From an uncultured Collinsella sp. (GTDB lineage: Bacteria; Actinomycetota; Coriobacteriia; Coriobacteriales; Coriobacteriaceae): DNA of 26,367 bases. Shown here one piece after another: positions 14,423 to 24,036 of this stretch. Location of the stretch: contig URBP01000019.1 of NCBI GenBank assembly GCA_900546105.1, positions 1 to 26,367 of the forward strand. Reading direction: 5' to 3'. Position 1 is the stretch's first letter; every line of letters begins with the position of its first letter. The translations under genes and the position numbers were made by a program. The notes beneath the pieces are model-generated. The model made no database searches. It was not told the DNA's origin and saw only the letters and a program-made list of their open reading frames with translations.

Positions 14423-15853
14423 TTAGTTCTCCTCGGTCTCAGTCTCGGCGAAATTCCAGCCAGCCAGACGGTCCTTCGCGGTGTCGATGTCCAGGTAGTT
14501 CTCCTCGCCGTCCATGAGTCGCGTAAAGGCGGTAAAGAGATAGTGGGCATCGGTGGGGCCAGGCGAGGCCTCGGGGTGGTACTGGACCGAGAAGCACGGG
14601 GCGTCGAGCAGCTGGATGCCCTCGGCGGTGCCGTCGTTAAGGTTCACATGTGTCAGGCGAATGCGGCCAAAGCGCTCGTTCATCACGACCGGCGCGATGC
14701 CGCGACGCACCCAGGCGCGCAGGTCGCCATCGGCCGCATGCTCGGTCTCGCCGCCGGAAAGTTCCGGGATCAGTTTGCCCAGACTGGGGAACAGCAGGCC
14801 AAAGCCGTGGTTTTGCGCGGTAATCTCCACGCGACGGCTCACCAGGTTCATAACCGGCTGGTTACCGCCACGGTGACCGAATTTAAGTTTTTCCATTTGG
14901 GCGCCGCAGGCCAGGTTGATCATTTGATGACCCAGGCAAATACCAAAGACCGGCACCTTGCCGATCAGCTGCTGCACCTGCTCGTAGGTCTCCACCACGG
15001 CATCGGGGTCGCCGGGGCCGTTGGATAAAAAGACGCCGTCGGGATTCATGTCGAGCACCTCACTCGCGGGCGTATCCCACGGCACGACAGTTAGATCGCA
15101 GCCGGCACGGACCAGGCCCTCCAGAATGCCGCGCTTGACGCCGCAGTCGTAGGCGACCACGTTGTGGCAGGCAGGAGCAGCAGGGGCAAGCGCAAAGTCA
15201 TGCGTAGCGGGCAGGTCGGCAGCTGCAAACTCGTGAGGCGCGGGGCAACTCACGGTCTTGACCAGATTCTCGCCCACCAGCGTCGGCGCTGCGGCCAGAC
15301 GCTCGGCAAGCTCGTCGATGTCGAAGACCTCGGTCGAGATAATGCCCATCTTGGAGCCGTTGTCGCGCAGGTGGCGCACAAGAGCGCGGGTGTCGACGCC
15401 CTCGATAGCGACGATGCCGTGGGCACGTAGGTACTCCGGCACGCTGACGGCCGAGCGCCAGTTGGAAGGCGTGGCGCACATGTCGCGCACGATCATGCCG
15501 CGCATGGCGGGAGCGCTCACGGGGCGAGCGGTATCGCCGGGGAAGGCTGACTGGACGTCGGTCTCGTCGATACCGTAGTTACCGATCTGCGGATAGGTCA
15601 TGGTTACAATTTGGCCGGCATAGCTCGGGTCGGTCATGACCTCAAAGTAGCCCTCAAGCGAGGTGTTGAAGCAGACCTCGCCGGTCGCGGTACCCTCGGC
15701 ACCGCATGCACGGCCATAAAAAATGGTCCCATCCTCAAGGTACAGGATGCAGGGACCGTAGGTGCCCTTGCTGGTTTTGGCCAGCATGCGCTGGCAAAGC
15801 TCGCTGGGCGCGAAGGTGCGGGCAGCAGTGCCCGCAGTATGGTTGTTCGCCAT
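14423..15853 (-). CDS. carA: carbamoyl-phosphate synthase small subunit (glutamine amidotransferase)
   Basis: A 476-residue protein that hydrolyses glutamine and channels ammonia to CarB. It is longer than the usual 360-390 residues: about 28 residues precede the family start (GTYGPCILYLEDGTIFYG) and there is an Ala/Pro-rich stretch near residues 205-228 and about 35 residues after the catalytic domain. The class I amidotransferase triad is Cys306 in FGICLGHQ with His426 and Glu428 in QYHPEASPGP. GGAAGGAG lies five bases before the ATG. A hairpin that matches the PyrR-binding consensus lies immediately upstream of that site, so translation is probably repressed when uridine nucleotides are plentiful. 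It is the first gene of the carA-carB pair. Confidence 0.97.
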   Translation of the reverse strand: MANNHTAGTAARTFAPSELCQRMLAKTSKGTYGPCILYLEDGTIFYGRACGAEGTATGEVCFNTSLEGYFEVMTDPSYAGQIVTMTYPQIGNYGIDETDVQSAFPGDTARPVSAPAMRGMIVRDMCATPSNWRSAVSVPEYLRAHGIVAIEGVDTRALVRHLRDNGSKMGIISTEVFDIDELAERLAAAPTLVGENLVKTVSCPAPHEFAAADLPATHDFALAPAAPACHNVVAYDCGVKRGILEGLVRAGCDLTVVPWDTPASEVLDMNPDGVFLSNGPGDPDAVVETYEQVQQLIGKVPVFGICLGHQMINLACGAQMEKLKFGHRGGNQPVMNLVSRRVEITAQNHGFGLLFPSLGKLIPELSGGETEHAADGDLRAWVRRGIAPVVMNERFGRIRLTHVNLNDGTAEGIQLLDAPCFSVQYHPEASPGPTDAHYLFTAFTRLMDGEENYLDIDTAKDRLAGWNFAETETEEN

Positions 15854-15864
15854 AATTCTCCTTC

Positions 15865-15882
15865 CCGGTCTCTCCGGACCGG
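15865..15882 (-). promoter_or_regulatory. PyrR-binding RNA hairpin in the carA leader
   Basis: On the minus strand the leader reads CCGGTCCGGAGAGACCGG, a hairpin whose 6-bp stem closes the loop CGGAGA. The PyrR-binding consensus in bacteria is ARUCCNGNGAGGYU, with the loop CNGNGA; the loop here fits it fully, and each departure in the stem is a compensated pair (A-U to G-C, U-G to U-A). The carA ribosome binding site begins a few bases downstream, so bound PyrR would block translation. No pyrR gene lies in the window, so the match is by consensus only. Confidence 0.75.
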
Positions 15883-15906
15883 CTTAAAGGTTGGTAGTTA
15901 GGCCTC

Positions 15907-15922
15907 GCGGTATTGTAACCGC
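15907..15922 (-). promoter_or_regulatory. candidate carAB -10 box within a short inverted repeat
   Basis: On the minus strand TACAAT (15917-15912) forms the loop of a GCGGT/ACCGC inverted repeat, 60 bases upstream of the carA start. It is a one-mismatch -10 box. No clear -35 box is seen 16-18 bases upstream. The AT-rich stretch 15940-16010 contains other possible -10 boxes. Confidence 0.3.
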
Positions 15923-16013
15923 AAGCATGCCTCATGGCGTTAATTTCATCGAAATGTTTACGAAATGATAATTATGACTTTCTATGCATAATGATTTTTC
16001 TGGGACGGGGATT

Positions 16014-16052
16014 AAAAATCGTCCCGCGTGGGCTTGTGGCTCACGCGGGACG
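16014..16052 (-). terminator. intrinsic terminator after the membrane-anchored protein gene
   Basis: Perfect 11-bp arms at 16020-16030 and 16042-16052 enclose an 11-base loop; on the minus strand the stem is followed at once by ATTTTTAAT. It begins eight bases after the stop of the gene at 16061 and separates the ABC exporter unit from carAB. Confidence 0.9.
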
Positions 16053-16060
16053 ATGGCGTC

Positions 16061-17020
16061 TTATTTGTCCTGCTCCAGCAGATCGGACGGTGTGCGGTCG
16101 GGCTTGCCGCCGCGGAAGATCTCGCGGCCGTGCAGGCGATGCTCCAGGTCGCGCTCGGCCTTTTCTTCCGTGATCTTGGTCTGGCTTACCGCCGGGTCCT
16201 CAATCAGTGACGACACCGAGTTCACCTGCTTTTGGATGCGCTCGGCAATCGTGTCGTCCATACTCACGATACGCATCTTCCAGTCGATGCTCGTGGCATT
16301 TGACGAGCTCTTGGTCCACACGAACGTCAGAATGGCGCTCTGATGGCCCCGTGCGGGAAACATGCCAAAGAAGGAATCATGCTGGATATTGCTGTTCTCA
16401 TCGATATAGGCGTGCACGTTGTACACCACGCGGTCAATCTTATCGTTGAGCAACGCGTTGGTCGCAAGTGCCGCAGCCTGAATCTGCCCGTTGGACAGCA
16501 GCTCGAGCTCGTTGGCAGACGACGTGTCCAACACCGTTACCTCGACCGTGCCTGTGCGCTCGTCTGCCTCGTCGACGCTAAAGTCGAGCGGGAACTGCGT
16601 AAAGCCGTTGCCCCACTCAAGGCCGCCCTTCAGTGCCGTGGAAACGGTATCCACCGAAACGCTCTCGGACAGGTTGGCAGTGTTCAGGCGGCGCATCACG
16701 CCGTAGCCGATCTGCATGCCCACGATCAGTACCAGGATGCCAATGACCACGGCCATAGCGGTCTTCGTAATGGTATGGCTCACCTGCGAGCCCGAAGGGT
16801 CGTCCTCGGACAGCGGGTCAACCTGCTTTGTCTGGCTTGCGCGATCTTCGCTGCGAAGCTGCGCCAGCGCCGCCTTGTCGCCGCGTTTGACCGCAGCCTC
16901 TTTTTCGCGCATGCGCTCGGTGCGCTTTTTGGCAAGCGTCGGATCCAAAACGCCGGATGCGTCGATCTCGGAGAATAACTCCGTCACTTCTTCCGGAGTC
17001 AAAGGGTTCTTCTCAGCCAT
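16061..17020 (-). CDS. unrecognised single-pass membrane protein
   Basis: A 319-residue protein I cannot assign to a family. The first 86 residues are charged and rich in Lys, Glu and Ala (a helical, probably cytoplasmic region). One clear membrane segment lies at about residues 87-108 (TAMAVVIGILVLIVGMQIGY). The remaining 210 residues look like a folded outer domain with alternating strands (GTVEVTVLDTSS, DRVVYNVHAYID, SAILTFVWTKS) and then a charged tail. No signal peptide, lipobox or catalytic motif is seen, so a type II membrane anchor with an extracellular C-terminus is likely. It starts 19 bases after the ABC exporter stop and probably belongs to the same transcript; a terminator follows. 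A role tied to the exporter is possible but not shown. Confidence 0.75.
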   Translation of the reverse strand: MAEKNPLTPEEVTELFSEIDASGVLDPTLAKKRTERMREKEAAVKRGDKAALAQLRSEDRASQTKQVDPLSEDDPSGSQVSHTITKTAMAVVIGILVLIVGMQIGYGVMRRLNTANLSESVSVDTVSTALKGGLEWGNGFTQFPLDFSVDEADERTGTVEVTVLDTSSANELELLSNGQIQAAALATNALLNDKIDRVVYNVHAYIDENSNIQHDSFFGMFPARGHQSAILTFVWTKSSSNATSIDWKMRIVSMDDTIAERIQKQVNSVSSLIEDPAVSQTKITEEKAERDLEHRLHGREIFRGGKPDRTPSDLLEQDK

Positions 17021-17039
17021 ATACTTCCTGTCATATCAA

Positions 17040-18815
17040 TCAGTCGAGCTCGTGCGCACGCGCACCTTCGAACTGCATTCGATAGTAACGGGCATAGGTG
17101 CCGCCACGGGCGAGAAGCTGCTCGTGCGTGCCACGTTCCACAACGCGACCATGCTCGACGGTCGCAATCTCGTCAGCATGTTTAATGGTCGAGAGACGGT
17201 GGGCGATGATGATCGTGGTGCGGCCGCGCGCCAGACGCTCGAGCGACTCCTGCACCGCCTCCTCGCTCTCGTTATCCAAGGCGCTCGTCGCCTCATCCAG
17301 GATCAGGATCTTGGGGTTCTTGAGAAATACGCGCGCAATGGCTACGCGCTGCTTCTGGCCACCCGAAAGACGGCTGCCGCGCTCGCCCACGACCGTGCCG
17401 TAGCCCTGCGGCAACGACTCAATGAAGGCATCGATATTGGCACGGCGGGCGGCCTCGGCGACCTCTTCTGCCGTGGCGCCCGGCTTGCCGTAGGCGATGT
17501 TCTCGCCAATCGTACCGTCAAACAGGTAGACATCCTGCTGCACCAGGCCAATGGCGCGGCGCAGACTCTGTTGCGTCACGTCGCGCACGTCCTGCCCGTC
17601 GATGCTGATGGATCCGTCAGCCACGTCATAAAAGCGCGGCAGCAGCGAACACGTTGTGGACTTGCCGCCGCCCGAGGGGCCAACCAACGCAATGGTCTGT
17701 CCGGGCTTGATGGACAGATTCATATGGTCAATCACGGGACGAGCCTCTTCGCCGCCGCCCTCGCCCAACTCAACATCCTCGTAGCTAAAGCACACGTCGC
17801 GATACTCAACCGCGCCGGCCGTCACCTGCAGGTCTGCGGCATCCGGCTTGTCCTGGATATCCGGGGCGGTCGAAAGCACCTCGTCCATGCGCTTAAAGCC
17901 GGCGATGGCCTTCTGATACATCTCAGCCGAGTTCACAAGCGTCTCGAGCGGGGTGCAGAACAGTGAAATGTAGAGCGCAAAGGTCGCCATATCGACCGCC
18001 TGCAGTTGGCCTTGCGCCACCAGCCAACCACCCAGCAGCACCACGATCACGTACAGCACGCCCGAGAGCAGGCCATACGTCGCAGTGTAGACGCCCATGG
18101 CGTGATACATATTCTCCTTGGACGAGAGATAGCGGTCGTTAGAGGCGCGGAACTTGGAGCGCTCAGCTTCCTCATTCGCAAAACTCTTGACCACGCGCAT
18201 GCCTGCCAGCGAATCCTGCAGCTGAGCATTAATACCGCTGATCTTTTTGCGGTTGTCGCTAAAGACCTCGCGCATGCGCATGTTCTGCCAAAACATGATA
18301 ACCGCAAACACCGCCGTCACCACGGCCATGGCAAGCGCCAGCACCGGGGCAATAGCAAAGAGGATCACAAACGAGCCGACGATCTCGATGCCGCAGATGA
18401 TAATCCACTCGGGCACGTGGTGTGCCGCCTCGCAGATATCGAACAGGTCGTTGACCACGCGGCTCATCATGTCGCCCGAGCTGTTGCGATCGAAATACGC
18501 GAAGCTAAAGCGCTCGTACTGATCGAACAGGTCCTCGCGCATCTTGGACTCCATGCGCGCGCCCATCACGTGGCCCCAGTAACTCACAAAGTAGCGACAG
18601 GCGCAACGGATGGCGTACATCAGTACCAGGCCGACCGCGATCATACCGAGCGCCTGCATAATTGCAGCCTGACCCTGGGTAAACAGCCCACCGGTCAGAT
18701 TGCGCAGAATGATAGGAAACGCCAGATCGATGGCGGCGAGCACCAGAGCGCAAACAGTATCAGCAACAAAAAGCCCCATCTGGGGCCTGTAATACGACAA
18801 AAAACGCTTCAGCAT
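17040..18815 (-). CDS. ABC exporter, fused membrane and ATPase domains
   Basis: A 591-residue half-transporter of the ABCB/MsbA type that would work as a dimer in the membrane. Residues 1-310 form the six-helix domain (hydrophobic runs near 15-38, 55-72, 138-175, 245-265 and 280-295). The ATPase domain has Walker A GPSGGGKST (379-387), Q-loop QQDVY (426-430), signature LSGGQ (483-487), Walker B ILILDE (503-508) and the H-loop His in IIAHRLSTIKHADEI. GAGGGA lies five bases before the ATG. Exported substrates of such proteins (lipids, peptides, drugs) cannot be told from sequence. It is followed at 19 bases by the membrane-anchored protein gene. Confidence 0.95.
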   Translation of the reverse strand: MLKRFLSYYRPQMGLFVADTVCALVLAAIDLAFPIILRNLTGGLFTQGQAAIMQALGMIAVGLVLMYAIRCACRYFVSYWGHVMGARMESKMREDLFDQYERFSFAYFDRNSSGDMMSRVVNDLFDICEAAHHVPEWIIICGIEIVGSFVILFAIAPVLALAMAVVTAVFAVIMFWQNMRMREVFSDNRKKISGINAQLQDSLAGMRVVKSFANEEAERSKFRASNDRYLSSKENMYHAMGVYTATYGLLSGVLYVIVVLLGGWLVAQGQLQAVDMATFALYISLFCTPLETLVNSAEMYQKAIAGFKRMDEVLSTAPDIQDKPDAADLQVTAGAVEYRDVCFSYEDVELGEGGGEEARPVIDHMNLSIKPGQTIALVGPSGGGKSTTCSLLPRFYDVADGSISIDGQDVRDVTQQSLRRAIGLVQQDVYLFDGTIGENIAYGKPGATAEEVAEAARRANIDAFIESLPQGYGTVVGERGSRLSGGQKQRVAIARVFLKNPKILILDEATSALDNESEEAVQESLERLARGRTTIIIAHRLSTIKHADEIATVEHGRVVERGTHEQLLARGGTYARYYRMQFEGARAHELD

Positions 18816-18846
18816 GTGTCCCTCAAAGAAATGTCAGCAACGTAAG

Positions 18847-18885
18847 GCCCTGGGACAAAACAATCAGTAGTATTTGTCCCAGGGC
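18847..18885. terminator. 13-bp perfect inverted repeat between Nudix and ABC genes
   Basis: GCCCTGGGACAAA (18847-18859) and its exact complement (18873-18885) enclose 13 bases. It starts 12 bases beyond the Nudix stop and lies 31 bases before the ABC start. The loop side on the minus strand holds TTGTTTTG but no T-tract follows the stem. It is most likely the terminator of the purine/Nudix unit, or a regulatory site of the exporter. Confidence 0.5.
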
Positions 18886-18897
18886 TATCCCCACTCG

Positions 18898-19593
18898 TTA
18901 AAGCTCGGCCCCACCCAAGCGGTGCGCGATGCTATCGCAGGCAAGCGCGCCTACGACGGTCTTGGCGTCTTCGATCTTGCCGTCGAGCACGGCGTCGATC
19001 AGCTCGTGCAGCGGCACCAGGTCCACGTTGACAAACTCGTCATCATCGGGGTTGGGCGCATCAAACTCGAGCTTGGTGGCCAGGTAGATGTGAATAATCT
19101 CGTCACAGAAGCCGCAAGTCGTGACGATCGACGTCAAAAAGCGAATGCGGCCGGCCCTAAAGCCCGTCTCCTCATGCAGCTCGCGCTTGGCGCAATCGAG
19201 CGGGTCCTCGCCTGGATCGAGCTTGCCGGCGGGGATCTCGACCGTCACGCGGTCGATGGCGGTGCGGTACTGACGCACCAGTACAATCTTGCCGCTCTCG
19301 GTCAGTGCCACAACGGCCGCCGCACCCGGATGGCGAACGATATCGCGGGCGCTGCGGTGACCGTTGGGCATCTCAACCTCAAGACGGTGGACGTCGAGGA
19401 TCTTGCCCTTCCAGGCGCACTCCTCCGAAAGAATCTTCTCGTGCAGCTCGGCATCGTGCGGGTCGTCGTCGCCCAGCACCAGCGCCGGCTCGTCGGCGAC
19501 CTCGCCACCAGGCTCGCCCTCGGCGTGCCCATACATGCGGCTGTCCTCTTCGACGATCTGCGCGTCCACGAGCTCTTCGTTCTTATCGTCCAT
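18898..19593 (-). CDS. Nudix hydrolase, ADP-ribose pyrophosphatase-like
   Basis: A 231-residue Nudix protein. The Nudix box runs from Gly123 to Phe145 (G-x5-E-x7-REL-x-EE-x-G, seen as GKLDPGEDPLDC and AKRELHEETGF), preceded by the VVALTESGKIVLVRQYR strands that place it with the ADP-ribose pyrophosphatase group, which clears ADP-ribose and related nucleotide sugars. The first 50 residues are acidic and look disordered, an unusual extension. I chose the ATG at 19593; an ATG nine bases upstream (19602) lies almost on top of the AGAGG ribosome binding site. It starts 21 bases after purD on the same strand, so the two are probably co-transcribed. Confidence 0.9.
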   Translation of the reverse strand: MDDKNEELVDAQIVEEDSRMYGHAEGEPGGEVADEPALVLGDDDPHDAELHEKILSEECAWKGKILDVHRLEVEMPNGHRSARDIVRHPGAAAVVALTESGKIVLVRQYRTAIDRVTVEIPAGKLDPGEDPLDCAKRELHEETGFRAGRIRFLTSIVTTCGFCDEIIHIYLATKLEFDAPNPDDDEFVNVDLVPLHELIDAVLDGKIEDAKTVVGALACDSIAHRLGGAEL

Positions 19594-19614
19594 CCGTCTC
19601 ATTCCTCTCGGATT

Positions 19615-20919
19615 TTAGGCATCCCAGGCGTCGCGGCCGCGCAGCGCGCGCAGACCAATGTCGTGACGCAGGGTCTTGCCCTCAAAATCAATCTTCTCGC
19701 AAGCCTCGTAGGCAAGGTTGCGAGCGTTCTCGAACGTGTCGCCCAGCGCGGTCACGGCAAGCACTCGGCCGCCGTTGGTCACGAGCTGACCGTCCACCAC
19801 GGCGGTGCCGGCATGGTACACGGTCACGTTCTCCATGGCCTCGGCGTCGGCGATGCCGGTGATGACTTTGCCCTTCTCGTAGCTGCCGGGATAGCCCGCG
19901 CTCGTCAGGACAACGGCCACGGCCCACTCGTCGCGCCAGTCGAGCTCAATCTGATCAAGCTCGCAGTTGGCGCAGGCGAGCATAACCTCGACCAGGTCGT
20001 TCTTGAGGCGCGGCAGCACGACCTGCGTCTCGGGGTCGCCAAAGCGGGCATTGAACTCCAGCACCTTGGGGCCGGCGGGCGTGAGCATAAAGCCGCCGTA
20101 CAGGCAGCCGCGGTAGTCGATGCCCTCGGCGGCGAGCTCGGCCACGGTCTGCTCCATGACCTTCACCATGGTGGCGTGCTCCTCGTCGGTCACGATGGGC
20201 ACCGGGCTGTAGACGCCCATGCCGCCAGTGTTGGGGCCAAGGTCTCCCTCGAGCGCACGCTTGTGGTCCTGCGAAGTGGCCATGGGGCGCACGGTCTTGC
20301 CGTCGGTAAAGGCCAGCAGCGAGCACTCGGGACCGGTCAGCATCTCCTCGATAACCACCGTGTTGCCGGCATCGCCAAAGGTGCCGCCAAAGCACTCGCG
20401 CACGGCCTCTTCGGCCTGCTCAAGTTCGGTCGCCACGATAACGCCTTTGCCTGCGGCAAGGCCGTCGGCCTTGACGACCAGCGGAGCGCCCTGCTCGCGC
20501 ACATAGGCAAGAGCCGAAGCCTCGTCAGTAAACGAGCCGTAGGCGGCCGTCGGAATGCCGGCACGCTCCATGAGCTGCTTGGAGAATAGCTTGGAGCCCT
20601 CCATCTGGGCGCCCTCGGCACCCGGGCCAAAGCAGGGAATACCCGCCGCACGCACGGCGTCGGCCACGCCCGCCACGAGCGGAGCCTCGGGGCCAATTAC
20701 CACGAGTCCGCATCCGTGGCTCTGGGCAAACGCCGCCACGGCCGCAGGATCGCAATCGTCGAGAACAACGTTCTCGCCGCAGCCCGCGGTGCCGCCGTTA
20801 CCCGGCGCAATGTAGAGCTTGCCGGCGCGCGGTGATGCTGCGAGCTTAGCTGCCAAAGCGTGCTCGCGGCCGCCGCTGCCCAACAACAGGATGTCGATGG
20901 TTTGAGTGTCCGCCTTCAA
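19615..20919 (-). CDS. purD: phosphoribosylamine-glycine ligase (GAR synthetase)
   Basis: A 434-residue enzyme of the second step of purine synthesis, joining phosphoribosylamine and glycine with ATP. The N-terminal LLLGSGGREHALA (residues 11-23) and the ATP-grasp segments VVKADGLAAGKGV, IEEMLTGPE and LEFNARFGDPETQ are all present. No ATG lies near the expected start: I chose the TTG at 20919, five bases after AGGAGG, which gives MKADTQTIDILLLGSGGREH and a normal family length; the open frame upstream to 21027 runs through the purA terminator. It is followed by the Nudix gene and preceded by purA on the same strand, from which a hairpin separates it. Confidence 0.96.
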   Translation of the reverse strand: MKADTQTIDILLLGSGGREHALAAKLAASPRAGKLYIAPGNGGTAGCGENVVLDDCDPAAVAAFAQSHGCGLVVIGPEAPLVAGVADAVRAAGIPCFGPGAEGAQMEGSKLFSKQLMERAGIPTAAYGSFTDEASALAYVREQGAPLVVKADGLAAGKGVIVATELEQAEEAVRECFGGTFGDAGNTVVIEEMLTGPECSLLAFTDGKTVRPMATSQDHKRALEGDLGPNTGGMGVYSPVPIVTDEEHATMVKVMEQTVAELAAEGIDYRGCLYGGFMLTPAGPKVLEFNARFGDPETQVVLPRLKNDLVEVMLACANCELDQIELDWRDEWAVAVVLTSAGYPGSYEKGKVITGIADAEAMENVTVYHAGTAVVDGQLVTNGGRVLAVTALGDTFENARNLAYEACEKIDFEGKTLRHDIGLRALRGRDAWDA

Positions 20920-20976
20920 GGGTGCCTCCTCTATGGATGAACGGCCCGCCAACCATGCGGACCCATTACAAAGCAA

Positions 20977-21018
20977 ATATACCCCTCGGCCGCCCACTTG
21001 GGCTGCAAAGGGGTATAT
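20977..21018 (-). terminator. terminator-like hairpin between purA and purD
   Basis: Arms 20977-20986 and 21009-21018 are a perfect 10-bp match, and a second helix GCCC/GGGC (20992-21003) can form inside. On the minus strand it is followed by TTGCTTTGT, T-rich but broken. It lies 22 bases past the purA stop and 57 bases before the purD start. Confidence 0.6.
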
Positions 21019-21040
21019 CGCAATCACCGAATAGTGCCAA

Positions 21041-22327
<1,287 letters not shown>

Positions 22328-22356
22328 GTTTACTCCTTACATTCATGGACTGTCTA

Positions 22357-22399
22357 CGTGCCACGCCGGCACGCAGAAGCACAAAACATTCCCAGTATA
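22357..22399 (-). promoter_or_regulatory. candidate purA promoter and leader hairpin
   Basis: On the minus strand TATACT (22399-22394) lies 67 bases before the purA start, without a good -35 box at 16-18 bases. The presumed leader then holds a perfect CGTGCC/GGCACG hairpin with a 5-base loop (22357-22373). No known purine riboswitch pattern is seen in so short a leader. Confidence 0.35.
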
Positions 22400-22420
22400 C
22401 CCGTGCAACGGGCGCCTGTC

Positions 22421-23812
22421 CTACTCCTCGGTATGCGCCCCATCAAGCTCATAGAACTTGGTGGATGCCGGCAGGAACATCAGGTCGACGTCACCGATCG
22501 GGCCCGAACGGTTCTTGGCCACGACGATACGCGTAACGCCCTCGTCGGGTCGATCGTCACGCGAGGCCTCGGCCTCATCGGCGGAGCGGTCCAAGAACAT
22601 AACGATATCGGCGTCCTGCTCGATGGAGCCCGATTCACGAAGGTCGGAAAGCTGCGGGCGCTTGCCGGTACGGGATTCGACCTGACGCGAGAGCTGCGAC
22701 AGCGCGATGAGCGGGATCTTGAGCTCCTTGGCCATGATCTTCAGACCACGCGACATCTCGGAGACCTCGACGGTACGGCTCTCGGAGCGGCGTCCCGGCG
22801 GAGGACTCACCAGCTGCAGGTAGTCCAGGATGATGATAGCTTTCTCCTTGTTGTGGAGCATGCGGCGGCTCTTGGCGCGAATCTCGGTCACTGTGGTGCC
22901 GGGCGTATCGTCAATCAGAATATCGAGCTTGGACAAGGTCTGCGTGGCCTCGTTGATATTTGCCCACTGCTCGGGGCTAATGCGGCCCATGCGGAAGTCA
23001 CTGATCGAGATCATGGCGTAGGCGCAAATCAGACGCTGGGCAATTTCCTTGCCCGACATCTCCAGCGAGAAGAAGCCGACGGTATAACCGGCAGCGGCAG
23101 CGTTGAGCGCCAGATTCAGGGCGAACGACGTCTTACCCACAGCAGGGCGGGCGCCGATGATGATGAGCTGGCCCTCGCGAAAACCCATGAGCATGCGGTC
23201 GAGCGACGGGAAGCCCGTGGGCACGCCCGCAGCCTGGCCGCCTGCCTGGCACACTTCCTCGGCCTCGTTATAGGCCTCGACCATAAACTCGGTCAGCGTC
23301 TTGTAGCTCGACTTGACCTCGCGCGCCGTGACCTTGAGCAACTTGCTCTCGGCCAGCTCCACGACCTCTTTGGTATCGGTGGGAGCGTTATAGGCCAGCG
23401 CGTTGATCTCGTTGGTGGCGCCGATCAGCTCACGCAGCATCGAATCGCGGCGAACGATAGCGGCATGGTGCTGCCAGTTGACGAGCGACAGGGTCTGACC
23501 CATCAACTCCAAAATGTAGGCCTCGCCGCCCACGGCATCAAGCTTGTTGATGCTTCGCAGGTAATCGATCAGCGAGATGGAGTCGATGGGAATGCGGCTG
23601 TTGTACATATCGACCATCGCGGTATAGATGGTCTTATGAATGGGCCGGTAGAAGTCATCGGGCTGCAGCTCGACCTGGGCCTCTTCGACCACCTCGGGCG
23701 ATAGCAGCATAGCGGCCAGTACATTGGCCTCTGCATCTTGGTTTTGGGGAAGACCCAACTTGGAGCCGCGGTCCTCAACCGTCAGCCCGGTCTCCCTATC
23801 GTCATATGCCAT
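22421..23812 (-). CDS. dnaB: replicative DNA helicase DnaB
   Basis: A 463-residue hexameric helicase that unwinds DNA at the replication fork. The N-terminal domain starts near LPQNQDAEANVLAAML (residues 21-36); the C-terminal RecA-like domain has Walker A GARPAVGKT (220-228), Walker B IIILDYLQL and the family segment ALSQLSRQVESR. No intein is present at the usual insertion site. I chose the ATG at 23812, with AGGA five bases upstream; an ATG at 23824 in frame has no ribosome binding site. It follows a strong terminator after rplI, so it needs its own promoter in 23813-23965; AT-rich -10-like sequences occur at 23846-23851 (TACTAT preceded by TGA) and near 23919-23924, neither with a good -35 box. 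Confidence 0.97.
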   Translation of the reverse strand: MAYDDRETGLTVEDRGSKLGLPQNQDAEANVLAAMLLSPEVVEEAQVELQPDDFYRPIHKTIYTAMVDMYNSRIPIDSISLIDYLRSINKLDAVGGEAYILELMGQTLSLVNWQHHAAIVRRDSMLRELIGATNEINALAYNAPTDTKEVVELAESKLLKVTAREVKSSYKTLTEFMVEAYNEAEEVCQAGGQAAGVPTGFPSLDRMLMGFREGQLIIIGARPAVGKTSFALNLALNAAAAGYTVGFFSLEMSGKEIAQRLICAYAMISISDFRMGRISPEQWANINEATQTLSKLDILIDDTPGTTVTEIRAKSRRMLHNKEKAIIILDYLQLVSPPPGRRSESRTVEVSEMSRGLKIMAKELKIPLIALSQLSRQVESRTGKRPQLSDLRESGSIEQDADIVMFLDRSADEAEASRDDRPDEGVTRIVVAKNRSGPIGDVDLMFLPASTKFYELDGAHTEE

Positions 23813-23965
23813 GAGCATCCTCATTCATATCGCTTGCGAGCATCCATAGTATCAGCCACGGTCCCAAAACGCGCCGCGCGCCGCCAATCATCACCGAACC
23901 AAACGGATGAACGGTCCTGTATATAGGACTTCGACGCAACGTTCACCATGAAACTCACTCAGCGC

Positions 23966-24004
23966 AAAAAACAAAAGGGCGCCCTGGTTTCCCAGAGCGC
24001 CCTT
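23966..24004 (-). terminator. strong intrinsic terminator after rplI
   Basis: AAGGGCGC (23975-23982) pairs perfectly with 23997-24004, with CTGG/CCAG pairing inside the loop; on the minus strand the stem is followed by TTTTGTTTTTT. It ends the rpsF-ssb-rpsR-rplI transcript before dnaB. Confidence 0.93.
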
Positions 24005-24036
24005 CTTAGAACAAGATTGTTGCGTTGCAGCAAATG

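Noticed and set aside
13120..14517. Long plus-strand open frames opposite carB (also 12022-13095)
   Set aside because: Both are antisense to well-identified carB sequence and have the same low-complexity His/Leu/Gly-rich composition as other mirror frames.
18874..20589. A 571-codon plus-strand open frame
   Set aside because: It lies opposite the Nudix and purD genes, both firmly identified, and has no recognisable domain or ribosome binding site.
20920..21040. Purine riboswitch before purD
   Set aside because: The leader is short and dominated by one terminator-like hairpin; the conserved loop sequences of the purine or other riboswitches are not seen.
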